DNA from: Pseudomonas sp. KU26590
Lineage (GTDB): Bacteria > Pseudomonadota > Gammaproteobacteria > Pseudomonadales > Pseudomonadaceae
DNA length: 64,000 nt
NCBI RefSeq assembly: GCF_026153515.1
Contig: NZ_CP110644.1
Location: 4,555,501 to 4,619,500, forward strand
Direction of reading: 5' to 3'
This document shows positions 1 to 8,687 of this stretch, in pieces. The notes under the pieces were generated by a model that was given only the letters and a program-made list of their open reading frames with translations, searched no databases and was not told the DNA's origin. The translations under genes and the position numbers were made by a program. Positions within the stretch are counted from its first letter, which is position 1; the number at the start of each line of letters is the position of its first letter.

Positions 1-1
1 C

Positions 2-52
2 CATGAACACGGTCACACTTCTTCCGTTACGAATTCAGTTACGAACAAATAA
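2..52 (+). CDS. 3' end of an upstream gene with a His-rich tail (partial)
   Basis: An open frame runs in from the window edge and stops at TAA (50-52), reading HEHGHTSSVTNSVTNK. The stop lies 8 bases before the efeO ATG, and the efeO ribosome binding site (AAGGG, 51-55) overlaps the stop, which suggests translational coupling in one operon. A His-rich metal-handling tail next to efeO would suit an FTR1/EfeU permease, but only 16 residues are visible, so the family is a guess. The nucleotide direct repeat GTTACGAA (26-33 and 38-45) is explained by the repeated VTN codons. Confidence 0.45.
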   Translation, partial: HEHGHTSSVTNSVTNK

Positions 53-60
53 GGGCACTC

Positions 61-1272
61 ATGAACTCCACTGCCAACGGCCTTCCTCCCAAGAAAGCCA
101 AGCCATCTCGCGCCTTGCAGTTCGCCGTTGCAGGTTCGGTGATTCTGATGATCGCGGCGGGCGCCATGTTTTATTTCGCCTCCCAGGCCGCGCAGCAAAA
201 GCGCATCGCCAACAGCGGCAATGAAACCGTGGTGACCATCAACGCGAAGAGCTGCGAGCCGAATTCGATCACTGTGCCGGCCGGCAAGAACGCTTTCCGC
301 ATCGTCAACGCCTCGGATCGCGCCGTGGAATGGGAAATCCTCGACGGCGTGCTCGTGGTTGAAGAGCGCGAAAACATCGTTCCTGGCCTGAGCCAGATCA
401 TCAACGCCAACTTGCAGCCAGGCGACTACGCCATCACCTGCGGCCTGCTAAGCAACCCGCGCGGCACCCTGCACGTGACGCCGACCGCTGAGTCGGATGC
501 CGCCGCCAAAGCGCGTCCGTCGATGGTCGCCTTCATCGGCCCGCTGTCCGAATACCGCGTCTACCTGAGCACCCAGAGCAGCGCGTTGATCCGCGCAGTG
601 AATGATCTGCAGCAAGCCATCGACAGCGGCGATCTGGCCCAGGCACAAAAAGCCTACGCACCGGCCCGCGCTGCTTATCAGCGCATCGCCCCTGCCGCCC
701 AACGTCTGTCCGAACTGGACAACGCTATCAACGCCCGCGCCGATTACTACGAAAAACGCGAGCAGGACCCGGGCTTCGGCGGCTTCCACCGCATCGAGTT
801 CGGCCTGTTCTCGCAGAAATCCGTCGACGGCCTGACGCCGGTCGTGCAGAAGCTGCAAACCGACATCGCCAGCCTGAAACAGCAACTGCTGGCCCAGAGC
901 ATCGCCCCGGAACAACTGGCGAGCATGGTCGTGCGCAACATGCGCAGCATCGCCGAGGTGCGCAGCAACGGCGAAGAAGAACGCTACAGCCACCTCGACG
1001 TGAACGGTTTTGCCGCCAACCTGGAAGGCACGCGCAAGGTCATCGAGCTGCTGCGTCCGCTGCTGGCCAAGTCTTCCGGCGACGTGCTGAAAAAGATCGA
1101 CACCGCGAGCACCGCACTGGATGACCAGTTGCTGATGCTCAAGACCGCCGACGGCTTCAAACCGTACGACCAGGTCAGCACCGAACAACGAAAACAAGTA
1201 GCAGACAAGGCCAAGGCACTGGCCGACGCACTCGATGGAATCGATCCGGCCCTCGGCCTCTCAGGCCTGTGA
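61..1272 (+). CDS. efeO: EfeO: iron uptake periplasmic protein, cupredoxin plus M75 (imelysin) domains
   Basis: A 403-residue protein. It has an N-terminal hydrophobic segment at about residues 20-42 that acts as a signal anchor or uncleaved signal, then a cupredoxin-like domain (about 55-140, with SCEP and ITCG cysteines), then an M75/imelysin helical domain (about 155-400). The M75 metal motif HxxE is seen as H243-R-I-E246 within GGFHRIEFGLF. In the EfeUOB family, EfeO delivers periplasmic iron to the EfeU permease, with EfeB acting as the oxidase/peroxidase partner. The ATG at 61 is preceded by AAGGG. It is followed by efeB after 65 bases. The two-domain architecture is that of full-length EfeO rather than the shorter EfeM form. 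Confidence 0.9.
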   Translation: MNSTANGLPPKKAKPSRALQFAVAGSVILMIAAGAMFYFASQAAQQKRIANSGNETVVTINAKSCEPNSITVPAGKNAFRIVNASDRAVEWEILDGVLVVEERENIVPGLSQIINANLQPGDYAITCGLLSNPRGTLHVTPTAESDAAAKARPSMVAFIGPLSEYRVYLSTQSSALIRAVNDLQQAIDSGDLAQAQKAYAPARAAYQRIAPAAQRLSELDNAINARADYYEKREQDPGFGGFHRIEFGLFSQKSVDGLTPVVQKLQTDIASLKQQLLAQSIAPEQLASMVVRNMRSIAEVRSNGEEERYSHLDVNGFAANLEGTRKVIELLRPLLAKSSGDVLKKIDTASTALDDQLLMLKTADGFKPYDQVSTEQRKQVADKAKALADALDGIDPALGLSGL

Positions 1273-1337
1273 GCGTGCCCGGGCGGGCGCCCCATGCGCC
1301 CGCCTGGCCTTGAAACCAGAGCGAAGACAGCATTCAC

Positions 1338-2654
1338 ATGAAAGATTCCGATTCAAAAAACGCGCCGATCTCCACTGACCGTCGCCGCGTCCTGCTGGGC
1401 CTTGGCGCTGCGGGCGCAGCGGTGGCCGGTGCCAGCCTGACCGGTAACGCGTTCGCCGCCACCGCGCCGGCGCAGGTCACTGAAGCACCGAAAAGCGAAA
1501 AGACCCAGGACCACAACGCGTTCCACGGCCCGCACCAGAGCGGCATCGTCAACCCGCGCCCTACCGCCGGGATGATGGTCTCCTTCGACGTGTTGGCCCA
1601 GGATCGCGAAGACCTCGAACGCCTGTTCCGCACCTTGAACGAACGCATCGCGTTTCTGATGACTGGCGGCCCCGTGCCCCAGGTCGACCCGAAACTGCCA
1701 CCGCTGGATTCCGGCATCCTCGGCCCGGTGGTCACGCCGGACAACCTGACCATTACCGTGTCGGTGGGTGAATCGCTGTTCGACGATCGTTTTGGTCTGG
1801 AAGCCGTCAAGCCCAAGCGTCTGCAGCGCATGGTCGGTTTCCCCAACGATGCGCTGGAGGCCGATTGCTGCCATGGCGACTTGAGCATCCAGTTCTGCTC
1901 GAACGCCCCGGACAGCAACATCCACGCCCTGCGCGACATCGTGAAAAACCTGCCGGACCTGCTGCTGGTGCGCTGGAAACAGGAAGGCACCGTGCCCGCC
2001 CAGGCCCCGCTGAAACCGGGCCAGCCGCCGGAAAGCGCGCGCAACTTCCTGGGTTTCCGCGATGGCTCGGCGAACCCCGATTCGAACAACCAGAAGACCA
2101 TGAACGAGCTGGTCTGGGTGCAACCGGGCAGCGACGAACCGGCTTGGGCCGCCAACGGCAGCTACCAGGCGGTGCGCATCATCCGCAACTTCGTCGAGCG
2201 CTGGGACCGTACCCCACTGCAAGAACAGGAATCGATCATCGGCCGGGTCAAAACCACGGGCGCCCCGATGCATGGCAAGACCGAAGCCGACATTCCGAAT
2301 TTCCAGAACGACCCCGAGGGCAAGGTCACCAAGCTGGACGCGCACATCCGCCTGGCCAACCCGCGTACGGCCGAGACCCAGCGCAACCTGATCCTGCGTC
2401 GCCCGTTCAACTACTCGAACGGCGTGAACAAGAACGGTCAGCTGGACATGGGTCTGCTGTTCATCTGCTATCAGGCGGATCTGGAGAAAGGCTTCATTAC
2501 CGTGCAGACGCGCCTCAACGGCGAGCCGCTGGAGGAGTACCTCAAGCCGGTTGGCGGCGGGTATTTCTTCACCCTGCCGGGCGTGGTCGACAACAACGAT
2601 TTCATTGGCCGGTCGCTATTGGCCGCCTCTGCTCAAACAACAAAAACTGCCTGA
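1338..2654 (+). CDS. efeB: EfeB: Tat-exported heme peroxidase (DyP type)
   Basis: A 438-residue protein that starts with a twin-arginine signal: DRRRVLLG (residues 14-21), then a hydrophobic Ala/Gly stretch, then a likely cleavage after AFA. The DyP fingerprint GxxDG is present as G239-F-R-D242-G243, and Asp242 would be the distal acid. EfeB is the periplasmic heme peroxidase of the EfeUOB system; it oxidises ferrous iron or releases iron from heme, and family members are folded and heme-loaded before Tat export. It sits between two M75-domain genes on the same strand with short gaps (65 and 27 bases), so one transcript is likely. Length and motif are normal for the family. Confidence 0.92.
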   Translation: MKDSDSKNAPISTDRRRVLLGLGAAGAAVAGASLTGNAFAATAPAQVTEAPKSEKTQDHNAFHGPHQSGIVNPRPTAGMMVSFDVLAQDREDLERLFRTLNERIAFLMTGGPVPQVDPKLPPLDSGILGPVVTPDNLTITVSVGESLFDDRFGLEAVKPKRLQRMVGFPNDALEADCCHGDLSIQFCSNAPDSNIHALRDIVKNLPDLLLVRWKQEGTVPAQAPLKPGQPPESARNFLGFRDGSANPDSNNQKTMNELVWVQPGSDEPAWAANGSYQAVRIIRNFVERWDRTPLQEQESIIGRVKTTGAPMHGKTEADIPNFQNDPEGKVTKLDAHIRLANPRTAETQRNLILRRPFNYSNGVNKNGQLDMGLLFICYQADLEKGFITVQTRLNGEPLEEYLKPVGGGYFFTLPGVVDNNDFIGRSLLAASAQTTKTA

Positions 2655-2681
2655 CACCCCTTACCTCACAGGAAAAGCTCT

Positions 2682-3506
2682 ATGAAAAAGTCGCCTCTCG
2701 CGTTGCTGCTTACCTTTGGCGTGTTGCAGACGTCGATGTCCGCGTTCGCCGCCACCGCGCCGCTGGACCTGGTCACGCCGGTTTCGGATTACAAGATCTA
2801 CGTGACGGAAAACGTCGACACCCTGGCTGCCGACACGCAGAAGTTCACCGACGCGATCAACAAGGGCGATTTGGCGACGGCGAAAAAACTGTTCCCGACT
2901 ACGCGTCTGTCTTATGAGTCGATCGAGCCGATTGCCGAGCTGTTCAGCGACCTGGACGCGTCGATCGACTCCCGCGAGGACGATCACGAGAACGGCGTGA
3001 AGGCCGACGATTTCACCGGTTTCCACCGTCTGGAATATGCGTTGTTTTCGCAGAACACCACCAAGGATCAGGGCGTGTTCGCGGACAAGCTGTTGGCTGA
3101 TGTGAAAGAACTGCAGTCGCGTATCGCCAGCATCACCTTCCCGCCTGAGAAGGTCGTGGGCGGTGCTGCTGCGCTGATGGAAGAAGTGGCGGCGACGAAG
3201 CTGTCAGGCGAGGAAGATCGTTACAGCCACACCGATCTGTATGATTTCCAGGGCAACGTTGACGGTTCGAAGAAGATCGTTGATCTGTTCAAGCCGCAGC
3301 TGGAGCAGTCGGACAAGGCGTTCGTGGCGAAGGTGGAGAAGAACTTTGCGACCGTGGACAAGATCCTGGCGAAGTACAAGACCAAGGACGGTGGCTATGA
3401 GACGTACGATAAGGTGAAGGAGCAGGATCGCAAGGCGCTGGCAGGTCCGGTCAATACGTTGGCTGAAGATCTGTCGCAGATGCGCGGGAAATTGGGTCTG
3501 AACTGA
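2682..3506 (+). CDS. EfeO/EfeM-like M75 peptidase-family (imelysin) periplasmic protein
   Basis: A 274-residue protein with a cleavable Sec signal (about residues 1-23, ending SAFA) followed by a single imelysin/M75 domain without a cupredoxin domain. The metal motif is H115-R-L-E118 in TGFHRLEYALF, matching the motif in the first gene of the operon. It is therefore a second, shorter EfeO paralogue (EfeM type) that would bind iron or another ligand in the periplasm alongside EfeO. The gap to efeB is 27 bases with an AGGAAAAGC ribosome binding site. A strong terminator follows at 3525, so this is the last gene of the operon; no EfeU permease follows. Confidence 0.88.
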   Translation: MKKSPLALLLTFGVLQTSMSAFAATAPLDLVTPVSDYKIYVTENVDTLAADTQKFTDAINKGDLATAKKLFPTTRLSYESIEPIAELFSDLDASIDSREDDHENGVKADDFTGFHRLEYALFSQNTTKDQGVFADKLLADVKELQSRIASITFPPEKVVGGAAALMEEVAATKLSGEEDRYSHTDLYDFQGNVDGSKKIVDLFKPQLEQSDKAFVAKVEKNFATVDKILAKYKTKDGGYETYDKVKEQDRKALAGPVNTLAEDLSQMRGKLGLN

Positions 3507-3524
3507 TTCGTCAGGTAGTGAAGA

Positions 3525-3561
3525 GCCCGCTTGCCGAGAGATCGGCAGGCGGGCTTTTTTG
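3525..3561 (+). terminator. Rho-independent terminator of the efe operon
   Basis: GCCCGCTTGCCGA and TCGGCAGGCGGGC form a long GC-rich stem with a 3-4 base loop, followed by TTTTTT. It lies 19 bases after the stop of the last efe gene. Confidence 0.93.
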
Positions 3562-3595
3562 TTGTCGGGATTTAGAAACCAGATCCAGAGCATCT

Positions 3596-4262
3596 GCCTA
3601 ACGGCAGATCGTTTCGCCTTCGGCGAGTTACTTGGAAAAGCACCCCAAGTAACCAAGGGTGCCTGCTCCTGGTTTGGCCCCTCGTTCCTCGGGGTTCCTT
3701 CACTCCGGTCCCGCTCCGTGGGCCCTGCGCTCAGCCTGCACCCAAGTCGCGATTGGTGTCGTCTGGACTTCCTGCGTAGGAAGATCAAAAGCGCGTTTAA
3801 AGCAGATCAAGGGCTTCCCGGCTGAAGCCGGTCCTACGGTGAACGCGGTGTTTGTAGGACTGGCTTCAGCCGGTAATGGACGCGGAGCGTCCTTAGATGC
3901 ATACCCACGCGCAGCGTGGGCACGATCAGCACAAATGAGCGCGGTTTCTGTGGGACCGGCTTCAGCCGGGAAGCTTTTGATCTGCGGTTGATCTTGATCT
4001 TCATACACAGAAAGGCCAGACACCGCAGAACGCGACTTGGGTGCAGGCCGAACGCAGGTCTCGGTCCGTGGGCCGAGCGGCATGGATGCCGCGAGAGCCG
4101 CCCCCCGCCATGGATGGCGGATGGCGGCGGGCCCACGGAGCGAGACCGGAGTGAGGGAACCCGACGAAGTCGGGCCAAACCGAGAGCAGGCACCCTTGGT
4201 TACTTGGGGTGCTTTTCCAAGTAACTCGCCGAAGGCGAAACCCGAGGCCGTTAGGCCGACGC
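3596..4262. repeat. Long imperfect inverted repeat flanking REP elements
   Basis: The stretch from about 3605 (CGTTTCGCCTTCGGCGAG onwards) to about 3775 is repeated in inverse orientation from about 4255 back to about 4015. The outer 120 bases of each arm are nearly identical (GAGTTACTTGGAAAAGCACC, CCAAGTAACCAAGGGTGCC, and so on); towards the centre they diverge, and the right arm carries an extra GC-rich insertion at 4080-4130. Short open frames in both arms exist only because the repeat is GC-rich. No gene is seen in this 725-base gap between the efe terminator and the HD gene. Confidence 0.8.
3814..3973. repeat. Three REP elements of the CCGGCTGAAGCCGG family
   Basis: Copies lie at 3814-3837 (CTTCCCGGCTGAAGCCGG then TCCTAC), 3854-3873 (GTAGGACTGGCTTCAGCCGG) and 3950-3973 (GTGGGACCGGCTTCAGCCGG then GAAG). 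The first and the other two are in opposite orientations. They sit inside the loop of the larger inverted repeat. Confidence 0.85.
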
Positions 4263-4263
4263 C

Positions 4264-4288
4264 CTTGATCTTGATCTTGATCTTGATC
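4264..4288. repeat. Hexanucleotide tandem repeat (CTTGAT)x4
   Basis: Four perfect CTTGAT units (4264-4287) overlap the stop codon region of the minus-strand HD gene. The stop (TCA on the plus strand, 4287-4289) lies at the edge of the repeat, so changes in copy number would fall downstream of the coding sequence. Confidence 0.9.
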
Positions 4289-4928
4289 ACCCAATCCAAG
4301 CCGACTGCCGAATGATCTCCACAAAATTAAGCGCCTTGAAAGAAGGATCCTCATCCACCAACACATCCACATTCACCGTACCAAACGTCGTATCGGGCTT
4401 ATGCCTAAACCCATTGGCAAACGCACACAGAAGGCATTCCTTGAACCCCTCACCGCGCGGGTGAGCATGGGTCACCACCTCGCGCTGCTCATCACTGAAC
4501 TGTGCGTAATGAATGCCCAGCACATCCATCTCCACGCCTGCCGTCACCAGCGCCACATTCGGCCGCAAATGCTCAGGCACGCCCGGCGTCGTGTGCAGCG
4601 CAATGGACAACCAGACCTGCTCCATATCCCCCTCGGACAACCCGAACGGCTGCATGAACGCCCGCGCCGCGTTGGCAGAATCCACCTCGAAACGCAGGTC
4701 CGCACTGCGATGCGGCGCCACCAGACCCAAATCATGAAACATCGCCCCGACGTAAAGCTGCTCGGCGTCGTAAGTCAGCCCCTTGCGCTCGCCCGTCAGC
4801 GCGCCCCACAAAAACACCCGGCGTGAATGATTGAACAACAGGTCATCTTCCTGCTCGCGGATGTACTCGGTGGTGGCGCGGGCCAGCGCGCTGTCGGGGA
4901 TTTTGATACCGGCGATTGATTGAGTCAT
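4287..4928 (-). CDS. HD-domain hydrolase, cyanamide-hydratase-like
   Basis: A 213-residue protein starting MTQSIAGIK; the frame extends further upstream, but the ATG at 4928 gives the normal N-terminus of the family. The metal-binding HD motif is visible as an upstream His (FNHSRR), then GAMFHDLGL, then ALHTTPG, the order found in HD-domain phosphohydrolases and the DDI2/cyanamide hydratase group. Substrate cannot be told from the sequence. The gene stands alone, ends in the hexamer repeat, and is divergent from the RarD-like gene. Whether it hydrates nitriles or cleaves phosphate is open. Confidence 0.75.
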   Translation of the reverse strand: MTQSIAGIKIPDSALARATTEYIREQEDDLLFNHSRRVFLWGALTGERKGLTYDAEQLYVGAMFHDLGLVAPHRSADLRFEVDSANAARAFMQPFGLSEGDMEQVWLSIALHTTPGVPEHLRPNVALVTAGVEMDVLGIHYAQFSDEQREVVTHAHPRGEGFKECLLCAFANGFRHKPDTTFGTVNVDVLVDEDPSFKALNFVEIIRQSAWIG

Positions 4929-5234
4929 GGGAAGTCTCTCCAGCGGCCGCGCCGGTGTGGCGCGTTGCAGAGAAGTCTGGGTGACGGCGCAGACCGGCTC
5001 AATCGGCGCGCGGTCTCGTTCTCTGCCAAACGTGCATCGTTTACTGCCAGCCCACCTGCGGTTTACCAGATTGCTGCGGACCGACTGCACGACCTCGGAT
5101 AAACTCTGCGCCGTTGCAGTGCGCCATGCCTCAAAAAGCGCCTCAAAAAGTGCCATCAAAGCGCGCCGTCAGAGCCCGCCGACAAAAGCATGCCTGCACC
5201 CCCAATCCTGATGCATCGAAAACAAGGAGCCCCT

Positions 5235-6119
5235 GTGTACAAGGGCGTTGCGTTATCGGTCATGGCCTCCTGCCTGTTCGCGGTCATGTACTACTACACC
5301 TCATTGCTCACGCCATTGAGCGGTGAAGAAATCTTCGGTTGGCGCATGCTGCTGACCCTGCCCTGCGTGACCCTGTTCATGCTCTCCAGCGGAGACTGGA
5401 AACTCGCCCGCGCCCTAGCCGTCCGGGTGCGCCAGACGCCTGCCCTGCTGGCGGGCATGGCGCTGTCGGCGACATTGATGGGCGCGCAGTTGTTGCTGTT
5501 CATGTGGGCGCCGCTGCATGGCCGCAGCCTGGAAGTATCACTGGGGTATTTTCTGCTGCCGCTGACCATGATCCTCACCGGCCGTGTGGTGTACGGCGAG
5601 CACCTGTCGCACCTGCAGAAAATCGCCGCCTGCTGCGCGCTGGTCGGGGTGGGCAACGAGCTGCTGCGCCTGGGCAGTTTTTCCTGGGAAACCCTGCTTG
5701 TCTGCCTGGGTTATCCGCTGTACTTCGTGCTGCGGCGCAAGCTCAAGACCGACAACCTCGGCGGGCTGTGGTGGGACATGCTGCTGATCCTGCCCGTCGC
5801 GGTGCTGTTCATCTGCCAGGGCAACCCGTCAGTGGTGGAACAATTCCCACGCTTCTATGTGCTGATTCCGGTATTGGGGGCGATCAGTGCGTCGGCATTG
5901 GTCAGCTACATTCGCGCCAGCCGCCTGTTGGCGTTCAGCGTGTTCGGCTTGCTGAGCTACGTTGAACCGGTGCTGCTGGTCGGCGTCGCCCTGCTGCTGG
6001 GCGAATCCATCGGCCGCGATGAATGGATGACCTACCTGCCCATCTGGCTGGCGGTCATGGTGCTGGTGGGAGAAGGCGCCAAACACGTGCTGGCCCAGCG
6101 GCGACGCAACAGCCTGTGA
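5235..6119 (+). CDS. EamA/RarD-type drug/metabolite permease
   Basis: A 294-residue polytopic membrane protein with about ten hydrophobic segments from VALSVMASCLF to the end, and RarD features such as GEEIFGWR near residue 35 and SYVEPVLL in the C-terminal half. Length matches RarD (about 296). I chose the GTG at 5235 because AAGGAG lies 5 bases upstream; an ATG at 5211 in the same frame has no such site. RarD members are inner-membrane transporters with poorly known substrates. The next gene, zapE, is convergent. Confidence 0.8.
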   Translation: MYKGVALSVMASCLFAVMYYYTSLLTPLSGEEIFGWRMLLTLPCVTLFMLSSGDWKLARALAVRVRQTPALLAGMALSATLMGAQLLLFMWAPLHGRSLEVSLGYFLLPLTMILTGRVVYGEHLSHLQKIAACCALVGVGNELLRLGSFSWETLLVCLGYPLYFVLRRKLKTDNLGGLWWDMLLILPVAVLFICQGNPSVVEQFPRFYVLIPVLGAISASALVSYIRASRLLAFSVFGLLSYVEPVLLVGVALLLGESIGRDEWMTYLPIWLAVMVLVGEGAKHVLAQRRRNSL

Positions 6120-6143
6120 GTTGAAGTCTGCCCGTCAGCCGCG

Positions 6144-7265
6144 TCAGTGCCCGAAGCGTGCCAGCTGCATCTCCTGCAAGCGGCTCAACGTGCGCCGATA
6201 CGCGAACGCCAGATAGCCTTCGGTGTACAGCTCGGCCATTGGCAGGGCGGCTTCGATGTACAGCGGCACCTTGCGGTCGTAGCACTCGTCGACCAGGGCG
6301 ATGAAGCGCCGCACGCCATCGTCGTAGGGCGACAGCTGCGGCAGCTCGCGGTCCCCCGCCGTGACCTGTTCCACGCCATCCTCGGTACCACGGGCAATGC
6401 GCCCCTCGCGCTGGGGGGCGCTCAACGCCGGCACTTCACTTAACAAGACCGCTTTATAGCGATCGCACAGCTCGATGAAATCCATGGCCGCCAGCGGTTG
6501 CTCGCACAGGTCCGCATACCGGCACCAGATCACCGTTCGACTGCTGCGCACCACCGGCACATGGCGCCTCCCCAGCGGCACCGGCTGAATCGACACCGAC
6601 TCACCGCCGCTCAGCGCCTCGAACACCTCGACCAGCGCGCTCGGCTGCGTCTGCGCCTTCACCCAATAACGCTGCTGCGCCTGACCGGGATGCAGCCGGT
6701 GGTCCTCTCCCCCGTCGACCGAGACCACCTCCATGAAGTGGTTGATCGCCGTGATCGCGGGCACGAAACGCTCGCGGTTATGACCCGTGGCGTACAACTG
6801 TTCGGGCAATTGATTGGAGGTGCACACCAGCACCACGCCCTCGTCGAACATCGCCCGCACCAGACCGCCGAGGATCACCGCATCGCCGATGTCGTTGACG
6901 AACAACTCGTCGAAGCACAGCACGCGCACGTCCCGGGCCAGCTCCCGGGCCAACACCTGCAGCGGTTTGGCCACGCCAGTGAGCTGGAACAGGCGCTGAT
7001 GCACCCAACGCATGAAGTGATGAAAATGCTGGCGCCGGGCGGGGACCTGCAGGCTGTCGTAAAAACGGTCCATGAGCCAAGTCTTGCCGCGCCCCACCGG
7101 GCCCCACAGATAAACGCCTTTGACCGCGCCGCCTCGCTTGCCGTCGTTCAGCGCCTGCCAGCACGCCTGCAGGTGCAGCGCGGCAGTACGCTGGGCTTCG
7201 TCCGGCTGAAAACCCTGAGCATCAACGGCCTGCTGCCAGGCCTCAAGTGGAGACAGAACGGTCAT
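6144..7265 (-). CDS. zapE: ZapE-like AFG1 family ATPase
   Basis: A 373-residue AFG1/ZapE P-loop ATPase. Walker A is GPVGRGKT (residues 55-62), Walker B is in LCFDELFV, and the sensor region TSNQLPEQLY follows. In E. coli, ZapE associates with the Z-ring under low oxygen or heat; mitochondrial AFG1 acts in protein quality control. Length is normal. It lies 9 bases downstream of the MFS gene on the same strand, so the two may share a transcript. Confidence 0.88.
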   Translation of the reverse strand: MTVLSPLEAWQQAVDAQGFQPDEAQRTAALHLQACWQALNDGKRGGAVKGVYLWGPVGRGKTWLMDRFYDSLQVPARRQHFHHFMRWVHQRLFQLTGVAKPLQVLARELARDVRVLCFDELFVNDIGDAVILGGLVRAMFDEGVVLVCTSNQLPEQLYATGHNRERFVPAITAINHFMEVVSVDGGEDHRLHPGQAQQRYWVKAQTQPSALVEVFEALSGGESVSIQPVPLGRRHVPVVRSSRTVIWCRYADLCEQPLAAMDFIELCDRYKAVLLSEVPALSAPQREGRIARGTEDGVEQVTAGDRELPQLSPYDDGVRRFIALVDECYDRKVPLYIEAALPMAELYTEGYLAFAYRRTLSRLQEMQLARFGH

Positions 7266-7274
7266 CGAGACGCT

Positions 7275-8501
7275 TCACTGCGCAGTGGAATTTTGGTCAT
7301 GGCTTCTGGAATACGAGGCGCCCAGTAGATAGAAACAGCCGCCGGCAATGATGAATGCCGCCAGCATATAAAACATGAAATGCGCCGACTGGGTCGCCAG
7401 AGCGAAGCCGCACAACACCGGCCCCAGCGCACCGCCTAGGTTGGAGAGGTTCTGCGCGCCGTAATACATGCCGCGCAAATGGGTGGGTGCGATGCGGTCG
7501 ATGAACATGTACTCGGCCGGGAACACGATGATCTCGCCAAGGGTGAACACCGCCACCGCCAGCGACCAGTGCAGCACCGTGGTCGACAGGGCAAATCCGA
7601 CCACGCCCATCAGGAACAGGCTGAAACCTGCGGTCAGCCACTGATTCAGGTACTGATGGCTGATGCGTTTGCCGACCAGGTACTGCAAGCAGATCACCAC
7701 CGCGGCGTTCACCGCGACCACCGAGCTGATCACCTGATAGGTGAATTCCGGCGTGCTGGTGGTGACCAGGTATTGCGACAGGTACGCCGTGAACTGCCCG
7801 AACACCACCGCGCTGAGCACGCCGCCGACGGTGAAACACACCAGCCGGTAGTCCTTGAGCAGGATGCGTCCGACGGCGATGAAGGAAATCGGCGCATTGG
7901 CCGGGTCCGCCGAACTCAGCTTGCGGTCCCCGTACATCGCGTAAACCAGGAAGAAGCCCAGGCCCAACGCCGCCGACATCACAAACGGCAGCTTCATGTT
8001 CCAGTGCGCCAGCCCTGCGCCAATGAACGGCCCGACGGCATAGCCGATGTTGATCAGCGTGTAGCGCACCGAAAACACTTTGCTCTGATCGGCCACCGGC
8101 AACAGTTTGCCGAACGCTGCCTTGACCACGATATCGATGACTGAATACGCGAAATTGAACGACACCAGAAACAGAAAGAACAGCCACAGCTTGCTGGTCA
8201 CGCACATGCCGATGAAGCCGGCGACGAAGAACCCGGTGAAACTGAGGATCAACCGATAGCTGGACAGTTTGTCGGTGAGGTAGCCGCCATACAGGCTCAG
8301 CAACGAGCCGACAATCAGCGCCCCGCCGACGACCATGCCGATGTCGCTCATGCTCAAGACGAAATTCGAAGACAGGTAAATCACCAGGTACGGCAGAGTG
8401 ATCGCCCTGCCCAGGGTCAGAAAAAGCGACGACGAAAGCAGGAGATTGACTGAAGCCGGGTAGTGTCTGAGCGCAGCGAGCATCCGTGTTCTGTCCTTCA
8501 T
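7275..8501 (-). CDS. MFS efflux-type transporter, YdeE-like
   Basis: A 408-residue transporter with twelve predicted hydrophobic segments. The start (SSLFLTLGRAITLPYLVIYL) closely resembles the N-terminus of E. coli YdeE, a dipeptide/drug MFS exporter. The frame stays open far upstream, antisense to the neighbouring sulP gene, so the start must be chosen: ATG at 8501 (MKDRTRML) gives the family N-terminus, while ATG at 8528 or 8552 are alternatives; none has a strong ribosome binding site. It is divergent from the sulP gene, so a promoter for each should lie between about 8500 and 8690. Confidence 0.8.
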   Translation of the reverse strand: MKDRTRMLAALRHYPASVNLLLSSSLFLTLGRAITLPYLVIYLSSNFVLSMSDIGMVVGGALIVGSLLSLYGGYLTDKLSSYRLILSFTGFFVAGFIGMCVTSKLWLFFLFLVSFNFAYSVIDIVVKAAFGKLLPVADQSKVFSVRYTLINIGYAVGPFIGAGLAHWNMKLPFVMSAALGLGFFLVYAMYGDRKLSSADPANAPISFIAVGRILLKDYRLVCFTVGGVLSAVVFGQFTAYLSQYLVTTSTPEFTYQVISSVVAVNAAVVICLQYLVGKRISHQYLNQWLTAGFSLFLMGVVGFALSTTVLHWSLAVAVFTLGEIIVFPAEYMFIDRIAPTHLRGMYYGAQNLSNLGGALGPVLCGFALATQSAHFMFYMLAAFIIAGGCFYLLGASYSRSHDQNSTAQ

Positions 8502-8687
8502 GACGTGCCGAGCCTTGGTGACAGGCATCGGCGAGCTGTTTGAGTCAAACATCGTTACACAATCGGCAGTGACAGGACACCTGCAGAATGAGTGAAACGC
8601 GGCAGGGTGCGGCATTCCTCCGACTGGCCGTCTGCGTTCACATTCCGTAACATCCCCTCCTTTTGCACGCCGCCCTCCAGGACCGCT

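Noticed and set aside
26..45. Direct repeat GTTACGAA considered as a regulator binding site
   Set aside because: It lies inside the upstream reading frame and is explained by the repeated Val-Thr-Asn codons.
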